From the NCBI GenBank assembly GCA_016784965.1, contig JADHTQ010000004.1, positions 81,990 through 144,423 of the forward strand: a stretch of DNA of 62,434 nt, in the 5' to 3' direction. The position numbers and the translations under genes were made by a program. Shown one piece after another: positions 17,346 to 27,171 of the stretch (the first letter of the stretch is position 1; each line of letters begins with the position of its first letter). Below the pieces are notes generated by a model. That model had not been told where the DNA came from. It worked only from the letters and a program-made list of their open reading frames with translations, and did no database searches. This DNA comes from Bacteriovoracaceae bacterium (GTDB lineage: Bacteria; Bdellovibrionota; Bacteriovoracia; Bacteriovoracales; Bacteriovoracaceae).

Positions 17346-19514
17346 TTATTGCACCTGGGGGATAACTCCAGGAAGATTGTTACTAGTAACAGCAGGAGGG
17401 GTTGTGATAGCTTCAAGGTATTGCTGGTCAACAATTTTTGTCGGATCACCTCCATTTGACATATATTTTGATCGCAAGAAATTTCTCTTTACTATTTTGG
17501 CCGCTAATTTGCGATCGGATTCCTCTATCGCTCTGCTCACCTGTGCATCTGCTCCGCCATCTATGTAAACTTGTTGTATCTGCCTTCTTCTAAGAGTTTC
17601 CTCATGTCTTATCTCGTCTGCTAGATTGTTGATTTTCTCTTCAATTCTTTGTGTTCCAAAACCACGTGTTGAAAGAATTCTTTCTGGGTCCCATCCACTT
17701 TCTTGTTGTGACTCCTGCTGTGTCATAGAAGGTAGAGGAAACCTTTGTAGCCACTGCTGTGTTAAGTTATTGGTAAGTCTGACTCTCTCATCTTGCATTT
17801 CGTGGAGATAATAGTCACTGAGTTGCCTCATCTGTTGTGACTGAGCTTTAGTATATTGTCTAAAGGGAGGACCCAGCTGGGAAATGCGCTTTCTCATCTT
17901 CCCGGCATCTTTTTCAAATGCCTTCATTTGTAAATCGGCCATGTATAAGGGGGCCCACTGTAGACCCTGCTCCCATGGATAAGGGTTTCGTCCTTCATAG
18001 GCAGTCCTTTGCCCTCTTAATTCATTTTGTTTTTCGACAGTTAAAGGAGTTCTTTGACCTTCGGCCGATAATATATAATCATAATGAATCCACTCACCAC
18101 TTGATAGCTTTGGAGTCTCACCAGACATCTCCATCCTTTCCATAATCTGTTTGGCCCCAGCTCCATACTCTCTTGCACCAAACCCATAATGGCCACTTCT
18201 ATACATCCCACCTTCAAGGCTGCCTTGCCCATTTATCACACCACCTTTTTCACTGGTTAACTCATACATGAGTGTACTAACCGTAGCCCGCAGCTTCTGC
18301 TGGTCTGATCTTCTTGTGCGACTTTGGGAAACTCGAGCAGTTATTCTATCCATAGAAGAGGCCTTCACTGGATAGGCGCTAAGCCAGGCAAGATACATCT
18401 CCATTGAGATACTATCAAATTCCGCGCTAACACGGTCATATTCCTCTCTCGCCGTTTCTAATTCTTGATCTGTGATCAAACCATTCTGATGGTCTTCATA
18501 TGTCGACACTATACTGCGCCTTTGATCCCTAATTCTTCTTAGGGTAGGATAGTAGCGCTCATTGTACACTGTATAGAGTGCTCCTTTTTGCCAAGTTGCA
18601 GGCACTACACCCAATGCAGGAGGAAGGGTCGGCCTTATTGCACCTTCTTCTTCCTGTCTTTGCGTTGGTGGCGATGGCGGAGGTGTAGGTGGTGTGCTAG
18701 GTGGCAATGGTGGTGGTAGTGTGGGTGGATCAGGTGCCACTATTTTTTTTATTAATGGCAAAAATACTCTAGGGGGCAGTAGCTCTGGTCTGAGAAAAAA
18801 AGTTTTCTGTAATGCTTTCTTTTTTTCTGGAGGAAAATCAACAACACTCTCTTCAACGTATTTTTCTATAACAGCTTCTGCCTCTTTTTTGTCCTTTTTT
18901 GCAACAAATACTGTCGTCACTAATGGAATGTCTGTTGCCTGAGCAATCTGCTTTGGAGGAGGGGGTCTTATGGGATTTACTCCTTCTTTTAAATATCCCT
19001 CTGTTAGAAAAATTCTCTCACTTAGCAGTCTGTTTTTTTTAGTGATAGCAATTGACACCCGGGTCACACCAGCATGCGCAATTAAATATAAAACTTCAGG
19101 ACTAAATGCTCTTCTATTTGACTGCTCAGTTTCATCTTGTATATACAATATCCATTTACCACCACCTGGAACCTCTGGAAAGTCTTTAGGAGCTTGTATG
19201 ATAATGCCATTTGTGTTTTTATACTTTGTACGACTTTTTAAAAGCAACAAGGCCATCTTTCGTTGTTTATACAATTCAAAATCAAATTTTTTACACGAAT
19301 CGATATTTTGAAGTTTTGCCAAAATAGTGCTTTTGTCAGCTCTTTTTACATTTTTCTCATTCATTTTGTTGATGATAGCGGCAACACTCCAAACTTTGGG
19401 GCAAATATCTATCCACGGCTCCATAAGCTGACTACAAGGAGTGTTTGCATTGGTAGCATCAAGATTAAGCAGAGTAACAAAAGCAACTATACACAAAAGC
19501 AATTTATGCGACAT
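17346..19514 (-). CDS. Secreted protein with polyproline linker, unknown function
   Basis: The 722-residue protein has a signal peptide (LLLCIVAFVTLLNLDATNA). Residues about 25-180 form an N-terminal domain with a few Cys. Residues about 270-300 form a polyproline linker (PPTLPPPLPPSTPPTPPPSP). The rest is Gln/Arg/Glu-rich and helical with coiled-coil character (EEKINNLADEIRHEETLRRR). I do not recognise a family. It is transcribed divergently from the coiled-coil secreted protein at 19654, 139 bp away, so the two may be co-regulated. Large secreted proteins of unknown function are common in predatory bacteria; any such role is speculation. Confidence 0.7.
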   Translation of the reverse strand: MSHKLLLCIVAFVTLLNLDATNANTPCSQLMEPWIDICPKVWSVAAIINKMNEKNVKRADKSTILAKLQNIDSCKKFDFELYKQRKMALLLLKSRTKYKNTNGIIIQAPKDFPEVPGGGKWILYIQDETEQSNRRAFSPEVLYLIAHAGVTRVSIAITKKNRLLSERIFLTEGYLKEGVNPIRPPPPKQIAQATDIPLVTTVFVAKKDKKEAEAVIEKYVEESVVDFPPEKKKALQKTFFLRPELLPPRVFLPLIKKIVAPDPPTLPPPLPPSTPPTPPPSPPTQRQEEEGAIRPTLPPALGVVPATWQKGALYTVYNERYYPTLRRIRDQRRSIVSTYEDHQNGLITDQELETAREEYDRVSAEFDSISMEMYLAWLSAYPVKASSMDRITARVSQSRTRRSDQQKLRATVSTLMYELTSEKGGVINGQGSLEGGMYRSGHYGFGAREYGAGAKQIMERMEMSGETPKLSSGEWIHYDYILSAEGQRTPLTVEKQNELRGQRTAYEGRNPYPWEQGLQWAPLYMADLQMKAFEKDAGKMRKRISQLGPPFRQYTKAQSQQMRQLSDYYLHEMQDERVRLTNNLTQQWLQRFPLPSMTQQESQQESGWDPERILSTRGFGTQRIEEKINNLADEIRHEETLRRRQIQQVYIDGGADAQVSRAIEESDRKLAAKIVKRNFLRSKYMSNGGDPTKIVDQQYLEAITTPPAVTSNNLPGVIPQVQ

Positions 19515-19653
19515 CCACCTGCTCCTATTCGCACCATCTAGGCCATTAGAGAAGCCTTTCGGTACAATTCATTACAAATTCAAGCAAATTTATATAATAC
19601 CGATAAACAAATGGGGATTTACATATTATAACTTCGATCAATTTGGTATGGTA

Positions 19654-21624
19654 ATGAAAAATTTTAAATTTAAAACACTTATACTTTTAGTTTGTTGTTA
19701 CTTTCTAACCCAGGCTTGGGCAAAAGAGCCTTGTGACACTTATAAGGATGAGATAAAGTCCTTGCAAGACCAACAAAGCACAATGAAAGCACAGGCCGAT
19801 AAAAATCCGCAGATTATTGAGCTTAGAAAACAGCGCGATAAACTACTGCCACATTATAAAATCTTAGCGGGTTTGCAGTCTCAAAAAGATCGCTACCAAG
19901 TATTTCGCTACAATGCTGCTGCCAATCCCAATGACACAACTCCGGTAGAGACAAAAATGCTAGTTAAAGATGGAATGAAGCATATTACTCAAATTTTGGC
20001 AACAAATGCCTTAATTAATTACTTAATAGATCAAAACCAAGTTGTTGAAAAAACTGCCCCTGACAATTTTATCGATCACCTAAGTACAATGTGTAAAATT
20101 AAAGAAAATAATAAGAAAAAAATCTGCTCTGAATTTCACTTTATTGAGACCAATAAAGATACAGCATTTATGGTCAATTTTTTTACAACTTTCAAAAAAG
20201 GTACTGCGCATTTAGACGTCAAGCAAAGGAAGAAACTACTAGAAAATTACCAAACAAATCTACTGGCAAATTTAAATCTAACTCAACCTGCTGACAAACA
20301 AAGTACTCATGCACAAACTATAGCTTACTTAGAAAAGCAAAGAGAAGTACTGCTTGGAAAATCTGGCACTGGTGAGCTTGACAGAAAGGCCATTGCTTTG
20401 GCCATACAACGTGCTAAAGCAGATCGTACTAAATTTATTGAAGCAAAATATGGTGGCAGTAAATACCTAAGTGCCTTTGAAAAAAATAAAAACTCTCTAG
20501 AAGATGGAAGAAGGCTTATATCCAGCTACAATCAGGCACGGGCTGCAGAAGAGCAAAACCGCGGATTAAAACTTCTAAAAGTACCAGAACAAAGCGGTGA
20601 TGGTCTGACAGATTTTTTCAAAGCTGCAACTAGTATTTTAGACCTAGTAAAACAAGATCCCAATTTTAACTGCCCTCCTCCAAAAAAGCTTGCAGCTTGC
20701 TTATCTGAGTTACCAATGGATGAGTCTGATCTAAAAAAGAAGATCGACAAAGTAGGTGAACAGCTAAAAGATCTGCAAAATCAAATCGCGCAATTAAGCA
20801 AAATAAAAGAGTATATGCAACTAAACAATCTTAAGCATATGCTTTATAGCTCTTTTACCAAGGCAAATTGTACTGAACTGACATTGCACCCTTGTCCAAC
20901 CGCTGGTGGTGAGGGAGCAACAAATAATGTTAACCCTATGGAAGACACAACTACCTCTTATTTAACAGACGACGCTAGCGCTATTGTCGCCCATATTAAT
21001 CCTCAGGCGATGAAGCAGCACCAACAAGCAAACTCCTTAAAGGAGGCCTGTAAAAAGCCCTCCATACAACAGAGGATTCCAAAATCATGTAGTACGACCG
21101 CAACTCCAACAGTCAATGCTCCATTTGTGCCACTACAACAACAAACTCAAGACGAAGTCGATGAGCAAATGATAGCTAAGCGAATACAAGCTTATTTCCA
21201 GCAATCCCAAGACGAAATTGCACAAGACAGGCAAGCCATTTCTGAGCAAGGTGCCGAGGATGAAGAGCTAGAACGACAAAGATATGAGGAGCTTAAAGAA
21301 CTGCAAAAGACCTATCCTGGAGCCCGCATGACCAAGGGGGGATTTAAACTGGGTAAGGAAAAGAGGTCTTATTCGAGTATGTTTGGAGAGGCATTTTTAA
21401 AGTCAACTACCGACATTCCCATCTGGGTGAATACTTATTACTCGCATAAAATGGCACTTCCTGGTTTATATAACCAAGCAATGTTTATGAAATATAATCA
21501 AGCATATGCCAGTGCTCAATCCCAATTTTTTTTAAACGGCTGGGCATCTCACCCCGAGTTTTGGTCAACCAACCAATCAATCAATCATCCAGCTGGCTTT
21601 AATCCATTGACTCCGTTTAGATAA
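19654..21624 (+). CDS. Secreted coiled-coil protein, unknown function
   Basis: The frame is open from 19441, but the first export signal begins at MVMKNFKFKTLILLVCCYFL. I take ATG 19654 (656 residues); ATG 19648 is equally possible. The signal peptide ends TQAWA. Long charged helices follow: EIKSLQDQQSTMKAQADKNP, LKKKIDKVGEQLKDLQNQIA and a Glu/Gln/Arg-rich segment near residue 520. The C-terminal 90 residues are aromatic and compact (WVNTYYSHKMALPGLYNQAM). No family is recognised. A TATAAT in the divergent spacer (near 19590) could serve it. Its position between two other exported proteins suggests a surface or secreted assembly. Confidence 0.68.
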   Translation: MKNFKFKTLILLVCCYFLTQAWAKEPCDTYKDEIKSLQDQQSTMKAQADKNPQIIELRKQRDKLLPHYKILAGLQSQKDRYQVFRYNAAANPNDTTPVETKMLVKDGMKHITQILATNALINYLIDQNQVVEKTAPDNFIDHLSTMCKIKENNKKKICSEFHFIETNKDTAFMVNFFTTFKKGTAHLDVKQRKKLLENYQTNLLANLNLTQPADKQSTHAQTIAYLEKQREVLLGKSGTGELDRKAIALAIQRAKADRTKFIEAKYGGSKYLSAFEKNKNSLEDGRRLISSYNQARAAEEQNRGLKLLKVPEQSGDGLTDFFKAATSILDLVKQDPNFNCPPPKKLAACLSELPMDESDLKKKIDKVGEQLKDLQNQIAQLSKIKEYMQLNNLKHMLYSSFTKANCTELTLHPCPTAGGEGATNNVNPMEDTTTSYLTDDASAIVAHINPQAMKQHQQANSLKEACKKPSIQQRIPKSCSTTATPTVNAPFVPLQQQTQDEVDEQMIAKRIQAYFQQSQDEIAQDRQAISEQGAEDEELERQRYEELKELQKTYPGARMTKGGFKLGKEKRSYSSMFGEAFLKSTTDIPIWVNTYYSHKMALPGLYNQAMFMKYNQAYASAQSQFFLNGWASHPEFWSTNQSINHPAGFNPLTPFR

Positions 21625-21866
21625 GTTGCCAACAAAAATTGACAATTTTGGGCAAAATTTGTGTCTCTTGGTGCTTACAAAGTTTAATGCCTCTGTAATT
21701 AATTACTACAACGCCTTGAAATCATAAGTCTTTTTGTAGCAATTTTATAAAAGCACAATGCCTTAGTAATTTAATCCACGATTACAGTGTAAAATCAAAT
21801 ATGTGAGCGCATAGATATAAACATTTCAAGTTGTTATGCCGATGATGTAGGTGGGAGAATGAGTAA

Positions 21867-24800
21867 ATGATCAACCTGACTAAAAAATTTCTATTAATTA
21901 TAGTTATAATCTTTGTCGGTTGTATTCCTACACCCAAAAATAATAGAGACCAAAGTGGCAGAGGTGATAGTCCAGTAAGTTCAGACGGTAATAGTAATAC
22001 TTCTACTCCCACGCCTACCAATACGACACCCCAAGATGGTGACGTTTACTGGTATAGTGAGGGTGCTAAGATCGATAACACTATCGCTATAAATAGCAAC
22101 ATTGCCAAAAGGGTTTATTTAAGAGGTAGCAAAGTTCAAAAATTTTTAGAGACTTCTGGAAATTTTTACTCCACTACTAGTCAAATAATTCAGTACTGTT
22201 TAGTTATCAATTTTTATGAGACCAATCCTTCTGTCAAGGATCAATTAAGAATAAGGGCACTACCCATTACTTACGCTAGTTATGCAAGTGGAACGGTAGA
22301 GAGATTGTTTAGAGTTGACCTCCCAGACTCTACTGATAATCAAAGTACATGCCAGGGAACGCTGTACACGACTGGTTCGTGTAGCAATGGAACTTCAAAA
22401 ACTCAAAGCGCTTGTGAGCAAGCAAACTCCACTTGGATTGATACAAAACTTGAAATTACCAATGCAAAATCAGCATTTGCCCCTAGTGAAGTATGCCCCA
22501 CCTGCTCTTTAACCATCCAAGCCCCAGACATTCAGCTATACGTCTCCGACGGTGGTCAAATTAGAAATCAGGCAGATGGAAATGACCTGTCCACCCTAGT
22601 GGAGTCGACTAGCATAGATCTATCCGCTCTAGGCCTTAGGATCGACCCCCTTGGTAATACTACCTCTCCAACTGCAGGGTGCACCAATAGCACCTGTCAG
22701 GCGCAAAACTTTGATTGCTGCCTAGAAAATCAATGCGTAAAAGATGGCTCACTTAGGCCTGGTGCCACCAATGAAGCTAACTATCATCAAGCACTCACCG
22801 AGGTTGCTGCCTCAGCTTATAATTTTATAAAATTTCCAAACATCTATTTTGTCTGCTCAAACATGCCTCGACCACCAGAGACACCACCAACTCCGATCAA
22901 TCCAGAGGAGGAGGCAAACAAACGCTTAAAACAGGCCATTTTGGATTATAAGTGCTTAGATGGCCATAAGGCGACTAATGAACTAGATAGAGATTACTCT
23001 AGTTGTTGCTTGGAAAGTAGTGCAACTTGTAGCAGTGAGGTATATAAGTGCTTAAGTGGGGCAAAACAAACTCCTCTCGATTACTCAGGTTGTTGTGCAA
23101 GTGGTGACAGCAGCTGCGGTGCAAGCGATTACAACAATATTCTACAGGGGAGTGACGTACAACTGACTCGCTTTCAAACTGTAAAAAACGATGTTTGGAT
23201 CAGATGCGGTTGTGCCGCTAAATTTGGGACACCTGTTCCCTATAATCCAGAGAGTGTGTGTCCAGATTTTGGTCTTCGCTACATCTATGATGCCAGCGAC
23301 AGCACTAAAATTGTCGATGTCGGTTGTAAGATTCCGGAGTCAGTAGAAGTCCCCGCCCCTTTTCAAAACTTAAGCATTAACATTTCCGGCAGAACGGTCC
23401 CCCACCGCTTCTATAAAGCTGACGGGACAAATGTTGACGATATGACTAACTTAAGTAGCAGTGATGCCCAAGAAGGAGCTCCTTTTTATTACCTTGATGA
23501 CTTGGCCAAGGTTGATCCAGTCAGCGATAAGTTTAATATAAACTCCATTTTGGGCCAGATGACTGTCGATTTAAATCAAGCATTACCAGCACAGGTCGTT
23601 GGTGTCGAATACGATCAAATTTATGTAATAGGTGTTACTTCGGGCCACTATAGCCCATGTCCATCATGTGTAGCTGACTCGTGGGCAGAAGCATATAGTG
23701 CTCACCCAAGCTCGAACTATGGACACGGTTTACAGGCAACTGGTTACACATCAAGCAGGTTTCATAGCTTTAGCAACACCACCAACGGAAACTATGAAGA
23801 TACATTGTTTGGTCGGGCATGTTTTGTTCCCGTTACCATGTTGCCTTTTTCTCACAACAAAAATTCTTCCCTGCAAACTCAAAGAATGAGTCGTCTAAGT
23901 ACTCAAGCCGCCTATTTTATCAATGGATACCAAAGAGACTGGTTCGGATTCAATAAAGGTGCGATCATCGGTTCGTTTAATGGTGTTAGCTGGTTTGCAA
24001 TTGGCAGTGGCAGAAGGGTAAAGGCCACAAGCAACAAATTATTTTTAGCAATTAATGCTCCTTTTGGTGACCTGGCCGATCCAGGGTATCACGTGGTCAG
24101 TGTGGTTGCTGACCTTGGCAACAATATGGTCGCCAACTTTGATTATGACCCCGCAATAATGACTAGCTCCCCTGAGCACAATATGGGGGCAAGTTGTCAG
24201 AAATATCATCAATGTGAAACCGATACTGATTGCGTGACCAAGCTGGGGTGGGAATACATGTGTGCAGATATTTCCAAGTACCGTACCCACTGGCCCAAAT
24301 TTAATATTGACGGTGATGAAGTTGTAAATGACCAGATCGATGAAGCGTCCTTTTTATCTCCTGGTCAAATAATACAAATGTTTCCCTCCACCTCCTCTAA
24401 TAAAAGATGTGTCTACCGAGGTGCTGGTGCCCCTTGCAAGCAAAACTACCATCAAAACATCTCTAGTGAAATAGATGTCAAACACTTTACTTGTGCTTCA
24501 AATTTTTATTGTGCTTCTTTAAATCAAAATGAGTTTAATGCAGAAATTGTCAGGGAGATAACCAATCCAGAAGTCTTTTTATTTGGGCAAGAAACTAATA
24601 TTTTAGGTCGTCCGCAAACTTATGTGGGTGCGAGTTTTGATCTTTTGCCGGCAGTTCGAGATAATATAAAAAATAATGGGTCCATCCATTCTGGAGATAT
24701 TTCTTCCTTTGGGCTTTGTAGGCCTGGGAAAAAATTAGCTGCAGGACACACTGTTCAACACAAAGATAAAGATAATTTAAAAAGAACTGATTATATCTCG

Positions 24801-27164
24801 CAAGTTGGATCTTGTGATAGTACTAAAAATGGTGATGAAAGAGTATATAGTTGCCCTATTATTGATAGTGACCCAAACAGTGAAGAATTTGGCAATCTCA
24901 TCTTTTCTGATACCAGCAACTCCCTGTATCACCTACAAAACAGCTGTGGTAATGAGACCCAAAATGCTTTTGGCATGTCTCCTTTTAGTGCCATCGAAGC
25001 AGAGGTTGTAACCTCAGTACACTCTTTACTAGAGCCTACAGTGGTCAAAGATGCATGTTTCAGGCGGGCAGGCTCTGCTTGTCAAACTGATTTGGAGTGT
25101 GCTCCAAACCGACTGCACGAAGAAAACTCATGGTTTTTAGGTCTTGAATATTTTGGAAACACTGAAGCTGAACAAATGTATTGGCAAGAGTATCTTGTGT
25201 GTGGGCAGCAGCAGTCTGAGCCATATATTACCGCTTCAAATTACAGTACTTATGACCAAACTTTAAACCGCTGCTGTCGAGAAATTGGGCAAACCGTTAC
25301 TCTTTTTACCGGAGGGGACCCCAATGTTATACCCGAACTTGGATCAAACAATAGTGAACTCAAAACTAATCAACTCACTTATCTATCGCCAAAACGCACC
25401 GGTCGATACTCTCGTTACTCAGTTGTGGAGTCTCTAGGGGTTGTAAGCAGCGTACCCTATGCTGAGGTCCCACTTGTTAAGGAAAATCAAACACCAAAGC
25501 AATATCAATGGAAAACCATAAACGAGGCTGCATCAAAAACCTGTTGTGGTAGCTGGGTGAGAAAATTCTCAGATGGGTCTCACGATTGGACCAACTACAA
25601 TCGCTTGAGTGTTGATATTCAAAACTTTCAGTGTATAAACTATGAATCGCCACTTCTTGATCTCGATGATCCAACTACTGCTAAGATTGATAGTGACAAC
25701 TACACCAAAGACCAGGACAAATTGTGTCTTTCGCCATCTGACGGTGGATGTGTGCAGATTAAGATTCCCTCGGTCGAGGGCTTTGAACTAACTCTCCCCT
25801 ACGATATTCTAGCAAGTGAATCCATTGGTACTTTAGACACTTCTCCCAATAGTAGTAATTTACAAACTGTTAATTCCAAAGCTCCCTATCAACCTGCACC
25901 CTACGTTAACCCCGTTTCAATGGAAAACTCCGACGGCAAAATTTTTAACTACTTTCCCACCCAGGCCTTCAACGAAGGAGTTAGCTTTTATCTGCCAATT
26001 TATATTGGAAGCAAAGATAATATTGTTGCAGTTAAAATAAGATATAAGGATGCAAACGCGAAGGTGTTAGAAGACGTTGACATTACTGCCTCTTACTTAT
26101 CTGGATGTGTAATGAGCTCCAACCCCCTGGTTAATCTATCTTTAGAACAGTGGTGTATTGCCAATGATTCAAATGATAAGTACAACGTCTTTCACATTAG
26201 GGCAAATAAGGGTCGAACTTTTTCTGGCAGCAATTGGGTCTCTGCTGGAGTTGTAATAGAGTTTAATGTCATAGGCACCTCAACTTACGTCTATGATTCA
26301 GCAGCTGCTGTACCTGGTGAGGGTATGCACGCTGGTAATGCTCTTTACTATCTGACCAAGCTTGGTCGATTTGAGTTAATTGGTATTCCACAAATTTATT
26401 ATGAACCAATTTATTGTAATTCTGATCGCAACAAACTCGTTGATGGTCTTTTTAAATTAAACTCCCCTACCCGCACAGATTTTGAAGCCGCAGCGTTTGA
26501 CTATGACCCAAATAGTAATGCCGGTAAGTCTCTGGCCGGTATTTATGATGAATCTTCTGCTCTAATCAGCGGAGGTGATCCCAGCAACACTTCAGAAAAA
26601 ATTACTTTTTCTAACAATCTTTTTAATGAGCAAATATTCTCAGCTCATGAAGTTATTTGTTGTATCCCTCTGGGACATGAGACCCCTTCTCCGTCATCTT
26701 GTTGCAGTAATTATGGAGTTACGAGCAACAACAAAACTACCTGTAAGCTTCCGGGCAAAACGGATTTAAATGTTTACTTTAATCGCTTTATTTCTGGCGA
26801 AGGGGTAGGCAGTGATCAACCAGGGGGCGGCTTGACTGATGATGATTTTATCGCTGCAACTGGTGAGCCCAAATTAACTACTGAAGTTTATAACAAAATT
26901 GTAGCACTTGGGAAAGCATACTGTGCTTCGGGGAAAGTCAGAGCAGGTGCTGCCTTTGGTAATTACTTAGCAGAACCCAACAGTGGATTCTTCTATCAAA
27001 CTGGCGACCAAAGTAACAGCTACTTTTTTAGTATCATAGATTCAATACGCGATGTGGAGCAAAATGGAACAAATAGTACAGCTAAGTTTTTAGAGGGTTA
27101 TCGCTGGTCTCATCATTATTATTGCGAGCCCCTGGACACAGGCCAGGGACTCTCCACCAACTAA
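21867..27164 (+). CDS. Giant Cys-rich surface lipoprotein
   Basis: The 1765-residue protein starts at ATG 21867, behind GGGAG. A signal peptide ends in the lipobox FVGC, then a low-complexity Ser/Thr/Pro/Asn linker (about 25-55), as in surface-exposed lipoproteins. The body has many cysteines, often in CC pairs (DCCLENQC, SSCCLES, GCCASG, RCCREIG, KTCCGSW, ICCIPLG, SCCSNYG). Two adjacent units of about 32 residues (near 360-425) share the pattern YKCL-x-G then DYS-x-CC. Many disulfides and scattered Asn/Ser-rich strands suggest a large extracellular adhesin-like protein. No domain family is recognised, and it lies alone between the coiled-coil protein gene and nrdJ. Confidence 0.75.
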   Translation: MINLTKKFLLIIVIIFVGCIPTPKNNRDQSGRGDSPVSSDGNSNTSTPTPTNTTPQDGDVYWYSEGAKIDNTIAINSNIAKRVYLRGSKVQKFLETSGNFYSTTSQIIQYCLVINFYETNPSVKDQLRIRALPITYASYASGTVERLFRVDLPDSTDNQSTCQGTLYTTGSCSNGTSKTQSACEQANSTWIDTKLEITNAKSAFAPSEVCPTCSLTIQAPDIQLYVSDGGQIRNQADGNDLSTLVESTSIDLSALGLRIDPLGNTTSPTAGCTNSTCQAQNFDCCLENQCVKDGSLRPGATNEANYHQALTEVAASAYNFIKFPNIYFVCSNMPRPPETPPTPINPEEEANKRLKQAILDYKCLDGHKATNELDRDYSSCCLESSATCSSEVYKCLSGAKQTPLDYSGCCASGDSSCGASDYNNILQGSDVQLTRFQTVKNDVWIRCGCAAKFGTPVPYNPESVCPDFGLRYIYDASDSTKIVDVGCKIPESVEVPAPFQNLSINISGRTVPHRFYKADGTNVDDMTNLSSSDAQEGAPFYYLDDLAKVDPVSDKFNINSILGQMTVDLNQALPAQVVGVEYDQIYVIGVTSGHYSPCPSCVADSWAEAYSAHPSSNYGHGLQATGYTSSRFHSFSNTTNGNYEDTLFGRACFVPVTMLPFSHNKNSSLQTQRMSRLSTQAAYFINGYQRDWFGFNKGAIIGSFNGVSWFAIGSGRRVKATSNKLFLAINAPFGDLADPGYHVVSVVADLGNNMVANFDYDPAIMTSSPEHNMGASCQKYHQCETDTDCVTKLGWEYMCADISKYRTHWPKFNIDGDEVVNDQIDEASFLSPGQIIQMFPSTSSNKRCVYRGAGAPCKQNYHQNISSEIDVKHFTCASNFYCASLNQNEFNAEIVREITNPEVFLFGQETNILGRPQTYVGASFDLLPAVRDNIKNNGSIHSGDISSFGLCRPGKKLAAGHTVQHKDKDNLKRTDYISQVGSCDSTKNGDERVYSCPIIDSDPNSEEFGNLIFSDTSNSLYHLQNSCGNETQNAFGMSPFSAIEAEVVTSVHSLLEPTVVKDACFRRAGSACQTDLECAPNRLHEENSWFLGLEYFGNTEAEQMYWQEYLVCGQQQSEPYITASNYSTYDQTLNRCCREIGQTVTLFTGGDPNVIPELGSNNSELKTNQLTYLSPKRTGRYSRYSVVESLGVVSSVPYAEVPLVKENQTPKQYQWKTINEAASKTCCGSWVRKFSDGSHDWTNYNRLSVDIQNFQCINYESPLLDLDDPTTAKIDSDNYTKDQDKLCLSPSDGGCVQIKIPSVEGFELTLPYDILASESIGTLDTSPNSSNLQTVNSKAPYQPAPYVNPVSMENSDGKIFNYFPTQAFNEGVSFYLPIYIGSKDNIVAVKIRYKDANAKVLEDVDITASYLSGCVMSSNPLVNLSLEQWCIANDSNDKYNVFHIRANKGRTFSGSNWVSAGVVIEFNVIGTSTYVYDSAAAVPGEGMHAGNALYYLTKLGRFELIGIPQIYYEPIYCNSDRNKLVDGLFKLNSPTRTDFEAAAFDYDPNSNAGKSLAGIYDESSALISGGDPSNTSEKITFSNNLFNEQIFSAHEVICCIPLGHETPSPSSCCSNYGVTSNNKTTCKLPGKTDLNVYFNRFISGEGVGSDQPGGGLTDDDFIAATGEPKLTTEVYNKIVALGKAYCASGKVRAGAAFGNYLAEPNSGFFYQTGDQSNSYFFSIIDSIRDVEQNGTNSTAKFLEGYRWSHHYYCEPLDTGQGLSTN

Positions 27165-27171
27165 TAATTTG

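Noticed and set aside
18694-18942. Gly/Ser-rich open frame on the plus strand opposite the polyproline linker
   Set aside because: It is the complement of the Pro-rich codons of the secreted protein; no ribosome site or export signal.
21644-21659. AATTTTG-GG-CAAAATT dyad after the coiled-coil protein gene as terminator
   Set aside because: AT-only stem with a 2-base loop and no T-run; too weak to call.
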